The position numbers and the translations under genes are program-made. DNA of 64,000 nucleotides from positions 1,054,001 through 1,118,000 of the forward strand of contig NZ_CP102332.1 of assembly GCF_024600715.1 (NCBI RefSeq). Reading direction: 5' to 3'. Below the pieces are notes generated by a model. It was not told the origin of the DNA. It searched no databases and saw only the letters and a list, made by a program, of their open reading frames with translations. Below are positions 38,530 to 48,865 of the stretch, piece after piece; the stretch's first letter is position 1; every line of letters begins with the position of its first letter. This DNA comes from Streptomyces changanensis. Lineage in GTDB: Bacteria; Actinomycetota; Actinomycetes; Streptomycetales; Streptomycetaceae.

Positions 38530-41057
38530 TCAGGCGCCGCGCAGCACCGCGCCGGTGCGCTCGGCGGCGAGCGCCACCGCGGCGTCACGGGCGGCGGACG
38601 CCTCGTCGACGGTGAGCGTGCGGTCACCGGCGCGGAAGCGCAGCGCGTACGCGAGGGACTTGCGGCCCTCGCCGATCTGCTCGCCGGTGAACGTGTCGAA
38701 CAGCCGGAGCGACTCCAGCAGCTCGCCCGCGCCCTCGCGCAGCGCCCGCTCGACCTCCGCGGCCGGCACGGCCGCGTCGACGACCAGGGCGACGTCCTGC
38801 GTGGCCACCGGGAAGGTGGAGATCCGCGGGGCGCGCACGGGGCCCGCGGAGGCCCGCTCGACAAGGTCGAGGTCGAGCTCCATGGCGCAGGTGCGGGCGG
38901 GCAGCCCGAGCGCCTTGACGACCCGCGGGTGCAGCTCGCCCGCGTGGCCGGCGGTCCGCTCGGCGCCGTCCACGACGACGACCAGCTCGGCGCACCGGCC
39001 CGGGTGCCACGGCCCGTACTGGCCCTGGCGGACGACGAGCTCGGCGCCGGCCTCGCGGGCGACGGTCCGGGCGGCCTCGACCGCGTCGGCCCAGTCGGAC
39101 GGGCGGCCCGCGCCCCACCAGCCGGCCTGCTCGCGCGCCCCGGCGAGGACCACGGCGGCGTGCCGCGGCTGCTCGGGCAGGACGGCGTCGACGCCGGCGA
39201 TCTCCGCGTCGGTCGGGCGGCGGTCGACGGGCAGCCGCACCGCGACGCCGGGCTCCGCCGGGAGGCGGAAGACGAGGCCGGTCTCGAAGAGGGCCAGGTC
39301 GTGGCTGCCGCGGCCGTCATTGCGGCGCAGCGCGGCGAGGAGGCCGGGGAGCAGCGTGGTGCGCAGCGCCGGTTCCTCGTCGGAGAGCGGGTTGACGAGC
39401 CGGACCACCGCGCGGCTGGGGTCGTCGGCCGGGATGTCGAGCTGGTCGAGGACCTGCTCGCCGATGAACGGGTAGTTCAGCGCCTCGACGTACCCGGCGC
39501 CCGCGAGGGCGCGGCCCACGCGGCGGTGGGTGCGCTGGCGCTCGGTGAGCCCGCGTCCGGCCGGCGGCCGGGGCAGCGTGGAGGGGAGGTTCTCGTACCC
39601 CTCCAGCCGGATGACCTCCTCGGCGAGGTCGTTGGGCTCGTTGAGGTCGGGGCGCCAGGACGGGACGGTGACGACGAGCTCGTCCTGCCCGTAGACGTCG
39701 CAGCCGACCTCCTGGAGGCGGCGCACGACGGTCTCGCGGCCATAGGCGACGCCCGCGACGCGGTCGGGGTGGTCGGCGCGCATGGCGACCGTGCGCGGGG
39801 CGCTCGGCGCGATGATCTCGGTGACGCCGGCCTCGGCGGTGCCGCCCGCGAGGAGGACCAGCAGGTCGACGGTGCGCTGCGCGGCGGCGGCCGCGGCCTG
39901 CGGGTCGACGCCGCGCTCGAACCGCTTCGACGCCTCGGAGGACAGCTTGTGGCGGCGGGCGGTGCGGGCGATCGAGATCGCGTCGAAGTGCGCGGCCTCG
40001 ATGACGACCTCGGTGGTGCCGCGGACCTGGCCCGTCTCCGGGTCGGTCTCGGCGTCGGCGATCTCGGTGTTGGCCCCGCCCATGACGCCCGCGATGCCGA
40101 TGGGGCCGCGGTTGTCGGTGATGACGAGGTCGGCCGGGTCGAGCGCGCGGACCGTGCCGTCGAGGGTGGTGATCTTCTCGCCGGGTTCGGCGCGGCGCAC
40201 GCCGATCGCGCCGTCGAGGCGGGCGCGGTCGTAGGCGTGCAGCGGCTGGCCCAGTTCGAGCATCACGTAGTTGGTGACGTCGACGGCGAGGGAGATCGGG
40301 CGCATGCCGGCCTTCTGGAGGCGGCGGCGGAGCCAGATCGGGGAGCGGGCCTCCGGGTCGAGGCCGACGACGGTGCGCGCGGTGAAGCGGGAGCAGCCGA
40401 TCGGGTCGGAGACCTGGACGGGGTGGCCGTAGCTGTTCGGCGCGGGGACGTCGAGGAGCGCCGGGTCGCGCAGCGGCAGGCCGTACGCGGTGGCGGTCTC
40501 GCGGGCGACGCCGCGCATCGACAGGCAGTAGCCGCGGTCGGGCGTGACGGCGATGTCGAGGACCTCGTCGTACAGCTCGAGCAGGGCGGTCGCGTCGGTG
40601 CCGACCTCGTGCTCCGGCGGCAGCACGATGATGCCGTGCGTGCCGTCGTCGCCCATGCCGAGCTCGTCGCCGGAACAGATCATGCCGCGGGAGACACAGC
40701 CGTAGGTCTTGCGCTCGGCGATGCGGAAGTCGCCGGGCAGGACGGCGCCGGGGAGGGCGACGACGACCTTGTCGCCCTCGGCGAAGTTCCGGGCGCCGCA
40801 GATGATCTCCTGCGGCTCGCCCGTGCCGTTGGCCGGGCCGACGTCGACGGTGCAGAAGCGGATCGGCTTCTTGAACTCGGTGAGCTCCTCGATGGTGAGG
40901 ACCTTGCCCACCACCAGCGGGCCCGTCAGACCGGCGCCGAGCCGCTCGACGGTCTCGACCTCCAGCCCGGCGGACACCAGCTTGGCCTGTACGTCACGGC
41001 CGGTCTCCGACGCCGGCAGGTCGACGTACTCCCGCAGCCACGAAAGCGGGACCCGCA

Positions 41058-41058
<1 letters not shown>
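38530..41058 (-). CDS. pheT: phenylalanine-tRNA ligase beta subunit
   Basis: This is an 842-residue subunit. In order: [15 protein letters not shown] start, tRNA-binding EMAP-like domain (about 40-150), B3/B4 editing region, B5, catalytic-like core and a C-terminal anticodon-binding domain ending in [19 protein letters not shown]. With PheS it forms the alpha2-beta2 enzyme that charges tRNA-Phe. The start overlaps the pheS stop by one base (TGATG). Confidence 0.97.
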
Positions 41059-43472
<2,414 letters not shown>

Positions 43473-43510
43473 TCAGTGCTGCGCGACGGGCCCCCGAGCC
43501 CGTCACCCTA

Positions 43511-44368
43511 CTAGCTCGGGGTGACGGAGCGGCACCCTCCCGCAGCACGCTGCGCACGGGCGGAGGCGTAGAGGCATACGGCGGCGGCGGTCGCCAGGTT
43601 CAGGCTCTCGGCCTTGCCGTGGATGGGGACGCGGACGACGGCGTCGGCGAGGGCGCGGGTCTCCTCGGGCAGGCCCCACGCCTCGTTGCCGAAGATCCAG
43701 GCCGTGGGGCCGCCCATGGTCCCGGCGTCGAGCTCGGCGTCGAGGTCGTCCTCGCCGGCCCCGTCGGCGGCGAGGATCCGCACCCCGGCCTCCTGCAGCC
43801 CGGCGACGGCCTGCCGGACGGGGACGCCGACGGCGACGGGCAGGTGGAAGAGGGAGCCCACAGAGGCTCGCACGGACTTGGGGTTGTACAGGTCCACGGA
43901 GGCGTCGGTGAGGACGACGGCGTCGGCGCCGGCCGCGTCGGCGCAGCGCAGCACGGTGCCGGCGTTGCCGGGGTCGCGCACGTGGGCGAGGACGGCGACC
44001 AGCCGGGGGCGGGCGCGCAGGACGTCCTCGAACGGCGAGTCGAGGAAGCGGCACACGCCGACGATGCCCTGCGGGGTGACCGTCTGGGAGACCTCGGCGA
44101 GGACGGTGTCGGGGGCGAGGTGGACGCGGGCACCGGCGGCGTGGGCGGCCTCGACGATGCCGGCGTACCGGGTGGCGGCCTCGGGGGTGGCGAACAGCTC
44201 GACGAGGGTCGGCTCGCCGTCGGGCCCGCGGTGGGCGACGGCCTCGCGGACGGCCTGCGGCCCCTCGGCGATGAACCGACGGTCCTTGCCCCGGAAGTTC
44301 CGCTTGGCGAGTCGCCTGGCGGCGGCGACGCGCGGGGAACGCGAGGAGATCAGCTCGGGGGTGCCCAT
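43511..44368 (-). CDS. TrmH/SpoU-family RNA 2'-O-methyltransferase
   Basis: This is a 285-residue SPOUT enzyme. The N-terminal RNA-binding part has RRLAKRNFRGKDRRFIAEGPQ. The C-terminal knot has the three SpoU motifs: HVRDPGNAGTVLR, IFGNEAWGL and IPIHGKAESLNLATAAAV-like. It methylates a ribose in rRNA or tRNA. Members next to infC-rpmI-rplT are common in actinobacteria. The start at 44368 is chosen by homology; the ribosome site is weak. Confidence 0.88.
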   Translation of the reverse strand: MGTPELISSRSPRVAAARRLAKRNFRGKDRRFIAEGPQAVREAVAHRGPDGEPTLVELFATPEAATRYAGIVEAAHAAGARVHLAPDTVLAEVSQTVTPQGIVGVCRFLDSPFEDVLRARPRLVAVLAHVRDPGNAGTVLRCADAAGADAVVLTDASVDLYNPKSVRASVGSLFHLPVAVGVPVRQAVAGLQEAGVRILAADGAGEDDLDAELDAGTMGGPTAWIFGNEAWGLPEETRALADAVVRVPIHGKAESLNLATAAAVCLYASARAQRAAGGCRSVTPS

Positions 44369-44477
44369 GGTGCTCGGCGACTCTTTCTGGCGGTGTCCGG
44401 CGGCGGACGGGGCGGGGGCGGCGTGGCGGACGTGGGTCCGGCGGGACGGGGGCGGCGCGATGGACGGCGAACGCATC

Positions 44478-44510
44478 GGACCCGCAGGCGCTCACGGCGC
44501 CTGCGGGTCC
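44478..44510 (-). terminator. terminator of infC-rpmI-rplT
   Basis: A perfect 14-bp stem (44478-44491 with 44497-44510) with a 5-nt loop begins 25 nt after the rplT stop. Confidence 0.85.
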
Positions 44511-44535
44511 GGTGGGAAGTACGCGGCCTGGGCGA

Positions 44536-44922
44536 TCAGGCGGCGGCCTTCGGAGCGTTGACGTCGCTCGGGAGCGCCTTCTGGGCGGCCTCGACGAGGG
44601 CGGCGAACGCACCCGCGTCGTTGACCGCGAGCTCGGCGAGGATCTTGCGGTCCACCTCGATGTTGGCGGCCTTCAGACCCTGGATGAAGCGGTTGTACGT
44701 GATGCCGTTGGCGCGGGCAGCGGCGTTGATGCGCTGGATCCACAGCTGACGGAAGTCACCCTTGCGCTTCTTGCGGTCGTTGTAGTTGTAGACCAGCGAG
44801 TGGGTGACCTGCTCCTTGGCCTTGCGGTACAGGCGGGAGCGCTGGCCGCGGTAACCGCTGGCCTGCTCGAGGATCGCACGGCGCTTCTTGTGAGCGTTGA
44901 CTGCGCGCTTGACGCGTGCCAC
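44536..44922 (-). CDS. rplT: 50S ribosomal protein L20
   Basis: This is a 128-residue L20: [42 protein letters not shown] (RNA-binding core). It is needed for early 50S assembly and, in other bacteria, represses its own operon. The GTG start at 44922 has AAGGAG 7 nt upstream. Confidence 0.97.
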   Translation of the reverse strand: MARVKRAVNAHKKRRAILEQASGYRGQRSRLYRKAKEQVTHSLVYNYNDRKKRKGDFRQLWIQRINAAARANGITYNRFIQGLKAANIEVDRKILAELAVNDAGAFAALVEAAQKALPSDVNAPKAAA

Positions 44923-45013
44923 TTGTTGACTCCTTGTAGCGGGGCCGTGGGGGGTTCACACGGCCCGGAAACGAATGGGTCCCGGTGTCGGGGGCTTGAT
45001 CAGACGATCGGGG

Positions 45014-45208
45014 TCAGATGCCCAGCATCTTCTTGATCTTGGCGCTGTCACCCGGGGCCATCTCGGCGTTGCCAGTGAGGCGGCGCGTCAGCTTGGACGA
45101 CTTGTGCTCGAGCAGGTGGCGCTTGCCGGCGCGCTCGCGGAGCACCTTGCCCGAGCCGGTGATCTTGAAGCGCTTCTTGGCACCGCTGTGCGTCTTGTTC
45201 TTCGGCAT
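45014..45208 (-). CDS. rpmI: 50S ribosomal protein L35
   Basis: This is a 64-residue L35: [34 protein letters not shown]. It lies between infC and rplT in the conserved order. GAGGAG lies 11 nt before the ATG. A compound hairpin stands upstream of it. Confidence 0.97.
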   Translation of the reverse strand: MPKNKTHSGAKKRFKITGSGKVLRERAGKRHLLEHKSSKLTRRLTGNAEMAPGDSAKIKKMLGI

Positions 45209-45233
45209 AGCGCCGTTATCTCCTCGTCAGTGG

Positions 45234-45270
45234 CGCTCCCAGCCGGTCCGGGGACCGGCCCTCGGGAGCG
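45234..45270 (-). other. compound hairpin between infC and rpmI
   Basis: The outer arms CGCTCCC (45234-45240 with 45264-45270) enclose a perfect 8-bp inner stem (45242-45249 with 45252-45259). It may slow transcription, be an RNase site, or bind a protein such as L20. Confidence 0.6.
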
Positions 45271-45325
45271 TCAGTTGGATCGTTGCGAGTCCTGGGCGGT
45301 GTTGCCCCGGACACGGCCTTGTGGG

Positions 45326-45985
45326 CTACTCGGCGGACCGCTCCGCCTCGGCGGGCTGCTCCGCGTCGGTGGGCTGCTCCACCTCGGCGGTCTCGTCCGC
45401 CTGGGCGGGCTGGCCCTGGCGCTCCGCCTTGCGGGCGGCCTGCGCCTCGCGGGCTTCGGCCATGGCCTCGGTCTTCTTCTTGTGCGGACCGAGAACCATG
45501 ATCATGTTCCGGCCGTCCTGCTTCGGGTTCGACTCGACGAAACCGAGGTCCTGGACGTCCTCCGCGAGCCGCTGCAGCAGCCGGAAGCCGAGCTCCGGCC
45601 GGGACTGCTCGCGACCACGGAACATGATCGTGATCTTGACCTTGTCCCCCTGCTTGAGGAACCGGACGACGTGACCCTTCTTGGTGTCGTAGTCGTGCGG
45701 GTCGATCTTCGGCCGGAGCTTCATCTCCTTGATGACCGTGTGCGCCTGGTTCTTGCGCGCCTCACGGGCCTTCATGGCCGACTCGTACTTGAACTTCCCG
45801 TAGTCCATGAGCTTGCAGACCGGCGGACGGGCGGTCGCCGCGACCTCGACGAGATCGAGGTCGTACTCCTGTGCAAGCTCCAGGGCCTTGGCAAGCGGAA
45901 CAATCCCGACCTGCTCGCCGCTGGGACCGACAAGTCGCACCTCGGGAACGCGAATCCGGTCGTTGATGCGGGGCTCGGCGCTGAT
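45326..45985 (-). CDS. infC: translation initiation factor IF-3, AUC start
   Basis: This is a 219-residue IF-3. N-domain: [21 protein letters not shown]-domain: [20 protein letters not shown] and [11 protein letters not shown]. The last 30 or so residues are an acidic Glu/Ala/Gln tail usual in Streptomyces. The only start fitting both homology and the ribosome site GAGGAGG is the ATC codon at 45985; no ATG or GTG lies near. Rare start codons (AUU, AUC) in infC allow IF-3 to repress its own translation. It is the first gene of infC-rpmI-rplT. Confidence 0.95.
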   Translation of the reverse strand: MSAEPRINDRIRVPEVRLVGPSGEQVGIVPLAKALELAQEYDLDLVEVAATARPPVCKLMDYGKFKYESAMKAREARKNQAHTVIKEMKLRPKIDPHDYDTKKGHVVRFLKQGDKVKITIMFRGREQSRPELGFRLLQRLAEDVQDLGFVESNPKQDGRNMIMVLGPHKKKTEAMAEAREAQAARKAERQGQPAQADETAEVEQPTDAEQPAEAERSAE

Positions 45986-46065
45986 GGATCCTCCTCGGTA
46001 GCACCACGCGACCGCCTGGCGGACGGACGCGTAACGTCTGTTGTGTGACCAACCGCGCCGGCGCA

Positions 46066-46098
46066 TGAAAAACGCCCCGGACGGGACACAGGCGGGGC
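46066..46098 (-). terminator. candidate attenuator in the infC leader
   Basis: On the RNA, GCCCCG pairs with CGGGGC around a 13-nt loop and is followed at once by GUUUUU. A U-tract of five is rare in this GC-rich DNA. It lies about 80 nt before the infC ribosome site, where premature termination could control the operon. Confidence 0.5.
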
Positions 46099-46155
46099 TC
46101 CTCGTCATACCGGAGCACCGCCACGGCGTACCGCGGGGCGCACATCGGGCGGGTT

Positions 46156-46178
46156 CCATCGTCCGTACGGAACGATGG
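46156..46178 (-). other. hairpin in the infC leader
   Basis: CCATCG and CGATGG arms enclose a nested TCCG/CGGA stem with one bulged base. It could be a protein- or antiterminator-forming structure upstream of the attenuator. Confidence 0.45.
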
Positions 46179-46281
46179 GCACCGCCTGACCGGTGACCCG
46201 CCACCCTGAGGGCGGCCAGGTGGGAGAGCGGAGCCTCCACTTGTGGGCCGGAGCTCATCGGTTCCGGCCGGTCGTCACACC

Positions 46282-46311
46282 AGGCTACCAGCTGCCCGGG
46301 GGTGGGCCCAA
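46282..46311 (-). promoter_or_regulatory. candidate infC promoter
   Basis: -35 TTGGGC (46311-46306) and -10 TAGCCT (46287-46282), 18 bp apart, on the minus strand. It predicts a leader of about 290 nt. Confidence 0.5.
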
Positions 46312-46346
46312 CCGGGCGGGCGGCGTCCGCCCCGGCGGGGACCGCC

Positions 46347-46352
46347 TATCGT
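46347..46352 (+). promoter_or_regulatory. -10 element, probable leaderless promoter
   Basis: TATCGT ends 7 nt before the ATG of the DUF1844 gene. Confidence 0.5.
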
Positions 46353-46359
46353 GTGGGTC

Positions 46360-46722
46360 ATGAGTGACGCCACGCCCAGCCCGTCCCAGCCCGACTTCGA
46401 CGCCCTGACCCGCGACATCGCGGAGGTCCCGGCGGTCGAGGTGATCGTCACGGTCGCCGTCAACCTGATGAGCGCCGCGGCCGTGAAGCTCGGGCTGACC
46501 GAGGAGGGCGAGGCACACAAGGACCTCGACGAGGCCCGCAAGCTCGTCCACGCCCTGGCGGGCCTCCTGGACGCGGGCGCGACCGAGATCAGCTCCTTCC
46601 ACGCGGCGCCGCTGCGGGACGGGCTGAAGTCCCTGCAGCTGGCGTTCCGCGAGGCGTCGCTGGTGCCGGACGAGCCGGGCCAGGGCCCGGGCGAGAAGTA
46701 CACCGGCCCGGTCTACGGCTGA
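46360..46722 (+). CDS. DUF1844 protein
   Basis: This is a 120-residue cytosolic protein of the DUF1844 family: DIAEVPAVEVIVTVAVNLMSAAAVKLGL followed by an acidic helix and DLDEARKLVHALAGLL. The function is unknown; it is conserved beside infC in many actinobacteria as far as I recall. The start at 46360 fits a leaderless mRNA. Confidence 0.87.
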   Translation: MSDATPSPSQPDFDALTRDIAEVPAVEVIVTVAVNLMSAAAVKLGLTEEGEAHKDLDEARKLVHALAGLLDAGATEISSFHAAPLRDGLKSLQLAFREASLVPDEPGQGPGEKYTGPVYG

Positions 46723-46730
46723 GGCGACGG

Positions 46731-46750
46731 GCGGCGTCCGCGCCGCCCCT
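46731..46750. terminator. bidirectional terminator
   Basis: An 8-bp stem (46731-46738 with 46743-46750) between the convergent DUF1844 and SseB-like genes. Confidence 0.5.
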
Positions 46751-46827
46751 CCCCCGGCCTCCGGCCCCGGCCCCCGGTCCCGGACGCCCGGTCCCGGGCC
46801 CACAGCCCCTTGCCCCTGTCCCGGGGG

Positions 46828-47562
46828 CTATCCCCGTACGTAGAAGGGCTCGCCCGGCGTGGCGGCCCCGGCCGGCAGCAGCGCCAGGTCGAGGCCCCGC
46901 ACCAGGCGGGCCCTCAGTGTCTCGTCGGCCGCCATGGCCGTCGCGACCCGGCGGGCCGCCTCCGCGGGGGCGGCGTCCGGGGCCAGGACCAGGGCGAGGG
47001 TGCCGTCCGCGTCCCCGCCCCGGCCGAGGTGGGCGCGCAGGACGGCGGGCTCGGCGGCGAGGAGCGCCCGCACGGCGGCCGTCACGGCCGGGTCGGCGAG
47101 CGGATCGGTGCTCGTGCGGCCCTCGGCGGCGGCGAGCAGCGTCCGGCCGGTCAGCTGGAACGGGACGGGCCCCGCCATGTCGAGCACGAGCGTGTCGGCC
47201 TTCTCGTGGGCGACCGCCTGGAGCGCCTGGCGCAGCGGTACGGCGACGGGCCGGGCGGCCGGGTCCCAGCGGGCCAGCGCCTCGGTGGACGTGAACGCGG
47301 GCAGCGCGCGGCGGTCGCCCGCGGTGAGCGTCGGCACGGCCATGTCGCTGGTCTTCTCGCGGCGCAGCCCGTTCTCGTCCACCTCGACCTCGCCGAGCAC
47401 CGCGACGACCGGGACGAGGAGGCGGGCCCCCTGGAGGGCTTCCAGGACGCGCGGTTCGGCCGCGCGGTCCTCGGCCCAGGCGGCGAGCGCCTCGGCGAGC
47501 CGGGGATCGGCGGAGCCGTCGTCGTCGGAGAAACCGGGATCGGGGATGTTCTTGAGCGCCAC
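46828..47562 (-). CDS. SseB-family protein
   Basis: This is a 244-residue protein with an SseB N-terminal-like domain (LLVPVVAVLGEVEVDENGLRREKTSDMAVPTL and PAFTSTEALARWDP). The biochemical role is unknown. The GTG start at 47562 has the -10 TAGGCT ending 7 nt upstream and no ribosome site. It lies 121 bp after the mycosin gene on the same strand. SseB-like proteins often sit near type VII secretion genes in actinobacteria, which fits the mycosin neighbour. Confidence 0.8.
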   Translation of the reverse strand: MALKNIPDPGFSDDDGSADPRLAEALAAWAEDRAAEPRVLEALQGARLLVPVVAVLGEVEVDENGLRREKTSDMAVPTLTAGDRRALPAFTSTEALARWDPAARPVAVPLRQALQAVAHEKADTLVLDMAGPVPFQLTGRTLLAAAEGRTSTDPLADPAVTAAVRALLAAEPAVLRAHLGRGGDADGTLALVLAPDAAPAEAARRVATAMAADETLRARLVRGLDLALLPAGAATPGEPFYVRG

Positions 47563-47569
47563 GCCGCCG

Positions 47570-47575
47570 AGCCTA
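47570..47575 (-). promoter_or_regulatory. -10 element, probable leaderless promoter
   Basis: TAGGCT on the minus strand, 7 nt before the GTG of the SseB-like gene; the same hexamer as at tetR. Confidence 0.52.
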
Positions 47576-47683
47576 TCCGGGCAGGCGGACCGCCCCGTAC
47601 GGCGCCCCGCCCACCGCGTACGGCGCGCGGCCGGCCCGGTGCGGCGCCCGCTCCCCCTCGCCTCGCCTCGTACGGCGCGGTGC

Positions 47684-48865
47684 TCAGCCGGTACGGCGGC
47701 CCGCGCGCCACAGCACGGCGGCGACCGCCAGGAGGAGCGCGCCGGCGCCGCCCGCGACGGGGGCGACGAGCCCCGTGGAGCCGTCGGGTCGGGCCGCCGG
47801 CCGGGGGCCCGACCCGAAGTACCGGCCCGCGTAGCCGGCGCTCGCCGCCTTGAGGTCGGCCGGGCGGAGCTTCGCGCCCGCCTCGATCGCGGCGGCCGGG
47901 TCGACCGTCCCGTACCCCTTGTCGTCGTCGCGGCCGCCGGCGGGCCGGTCGCGGGCGGTGTCGGAGAGCAGCTTGCGGATCTGGGAGGACGTGAGGTCCG
48001 GGTGGGCCGCGCGGACGAGCGCGGCGGCGCCGGAGACGAACGCGGAGGCGGCGCTGGTGCCCCAGCCCTCGTAGTACTTGCGGTCGGGGTCGGCGATGAC
48101 GACGTCGACACCGGGCGCGCTGACCGTGGCGTACCAGCGGCTGGTGGAGAAGGAGGCGTGGGTGCCGAAGCGGTCCACGGCGGTCACGGCGATCACGCCG
48201 GGGTAGGCGGCCGGGTAGGAGACGCGGTCGCCCTTCTCGCCGCCGTTGCCGGCGGAGGCGACCACGACGGAGCCCTTGGCGAGGGCGTACTGGACGGCGG
48301 CGTCCTCGGCGGGCTCGGGGTGGGCGGACTCGCTGTCGTCGCCGAGCGAGAGGTTGATCACGTCGGCGCCCTGGTCGGCGGCCCATCGGATGCCCTGGGC
48401 CAGGGCGTTGCCCCGGGTGTGGCGGGCGCGGGCACGGGCCTTGTCGCTGCCCTCCAGGATGACCCGGACGGGCAGGATCCTCGCCTCGGGCGCGACGCCG
48501 AGGACGCCGTCGCCGTTGCCCGGGCCGTGCCCGTGGCCGGCGATGATGCCGGCCATGGCGGTGCCGTGACGGGCCCAGGAGCGGTCGCCGCGCCGGGCTC
48601 CGAAGCCGACGAGGTCCTTGCCGGGCAGGACGTTGCCCGCGAGGTCCGGGTGGCTGTCGTCGACGCCGGTGTCGAGGACCGCGACGGTGACGCCCGCGCC
48701 CTTGGTGGTGCGCCACGCCTGCTCGGCGTTGAGCGCCTCGTTGCCCCACTGGCGGGCCCGGATGGCGTCCGCGCGGGCGGGGGCGGCGGGGAGGACGGCG
48801 AAGGCCGTGGCGGTGAGGGCGGCCAGCAGGAGGCGGGCGCGGCGGGCGCCGGGGGTGTGCTTCAC
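47684..48865 (-). CDS. mycosin-type subtilisin protease (type VII secretion class)
   Basis: This is a 393-residue S8 protease with a signal peptide (1 to about 32), catalytic Asp65 (AVLDTGVDD), His100 (ARHGTAMAG), Ser in GTSAASA (about 272), and a C-terminal membrane anchor (about 362-385) with a basic end. This layout is that of MycP, the protease that stabilises type VII secretion systems. No ESX core gene (EccC, EsxA/B) lies in the window. The start overlaps the preceding gene as ATGA. Confidence 0.9.
   Translation of the reverse strand: MKHTPGARRARLLLAALTATAFAVLPAAPARADAIRARQWGNEALNAEQAWRTTKGAGVTVAVLDTGVDDSHPDLAGNVLPGKDLVGFGARRGDRSWARHGTAMAGIIAGHGHGPGNGDGVLGVAPEARILPVRVILEGSDKARARARHTRGNALAQGIRWAADQGADVINLSLGDDSESAHPEPAEDAAVQYALAKGSVVVASAGNGGEKGDRVSYPAAYPGVIAVTAVDRFGTHASFSTSRWYATVSAPGVDVVIADPDRKYYEGWGTSAASAFVSGAAALVRAAHPDLTSSQIRKLLSDTARDRPAGGRDDDKGYGTVDPAAAIEAGAKLRPADLKAASAGYAGRYFGSGPRPAARPDGSTGLVAPVAGGAGALLLAVAAVLWRAGRRTG

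Larger units (their letters stand above)
45986..46359. other. infC leader and divergent intergenic region
   Basis: About 290 nt of this stretch is predicted infC leader RNA, with hairpins at 46178-46156 and a terminator-like element at 46098-46071. The rest holds promoters for infC and the divergent DUF1844 gene. No further gene is seen. Confidence 0.6.
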
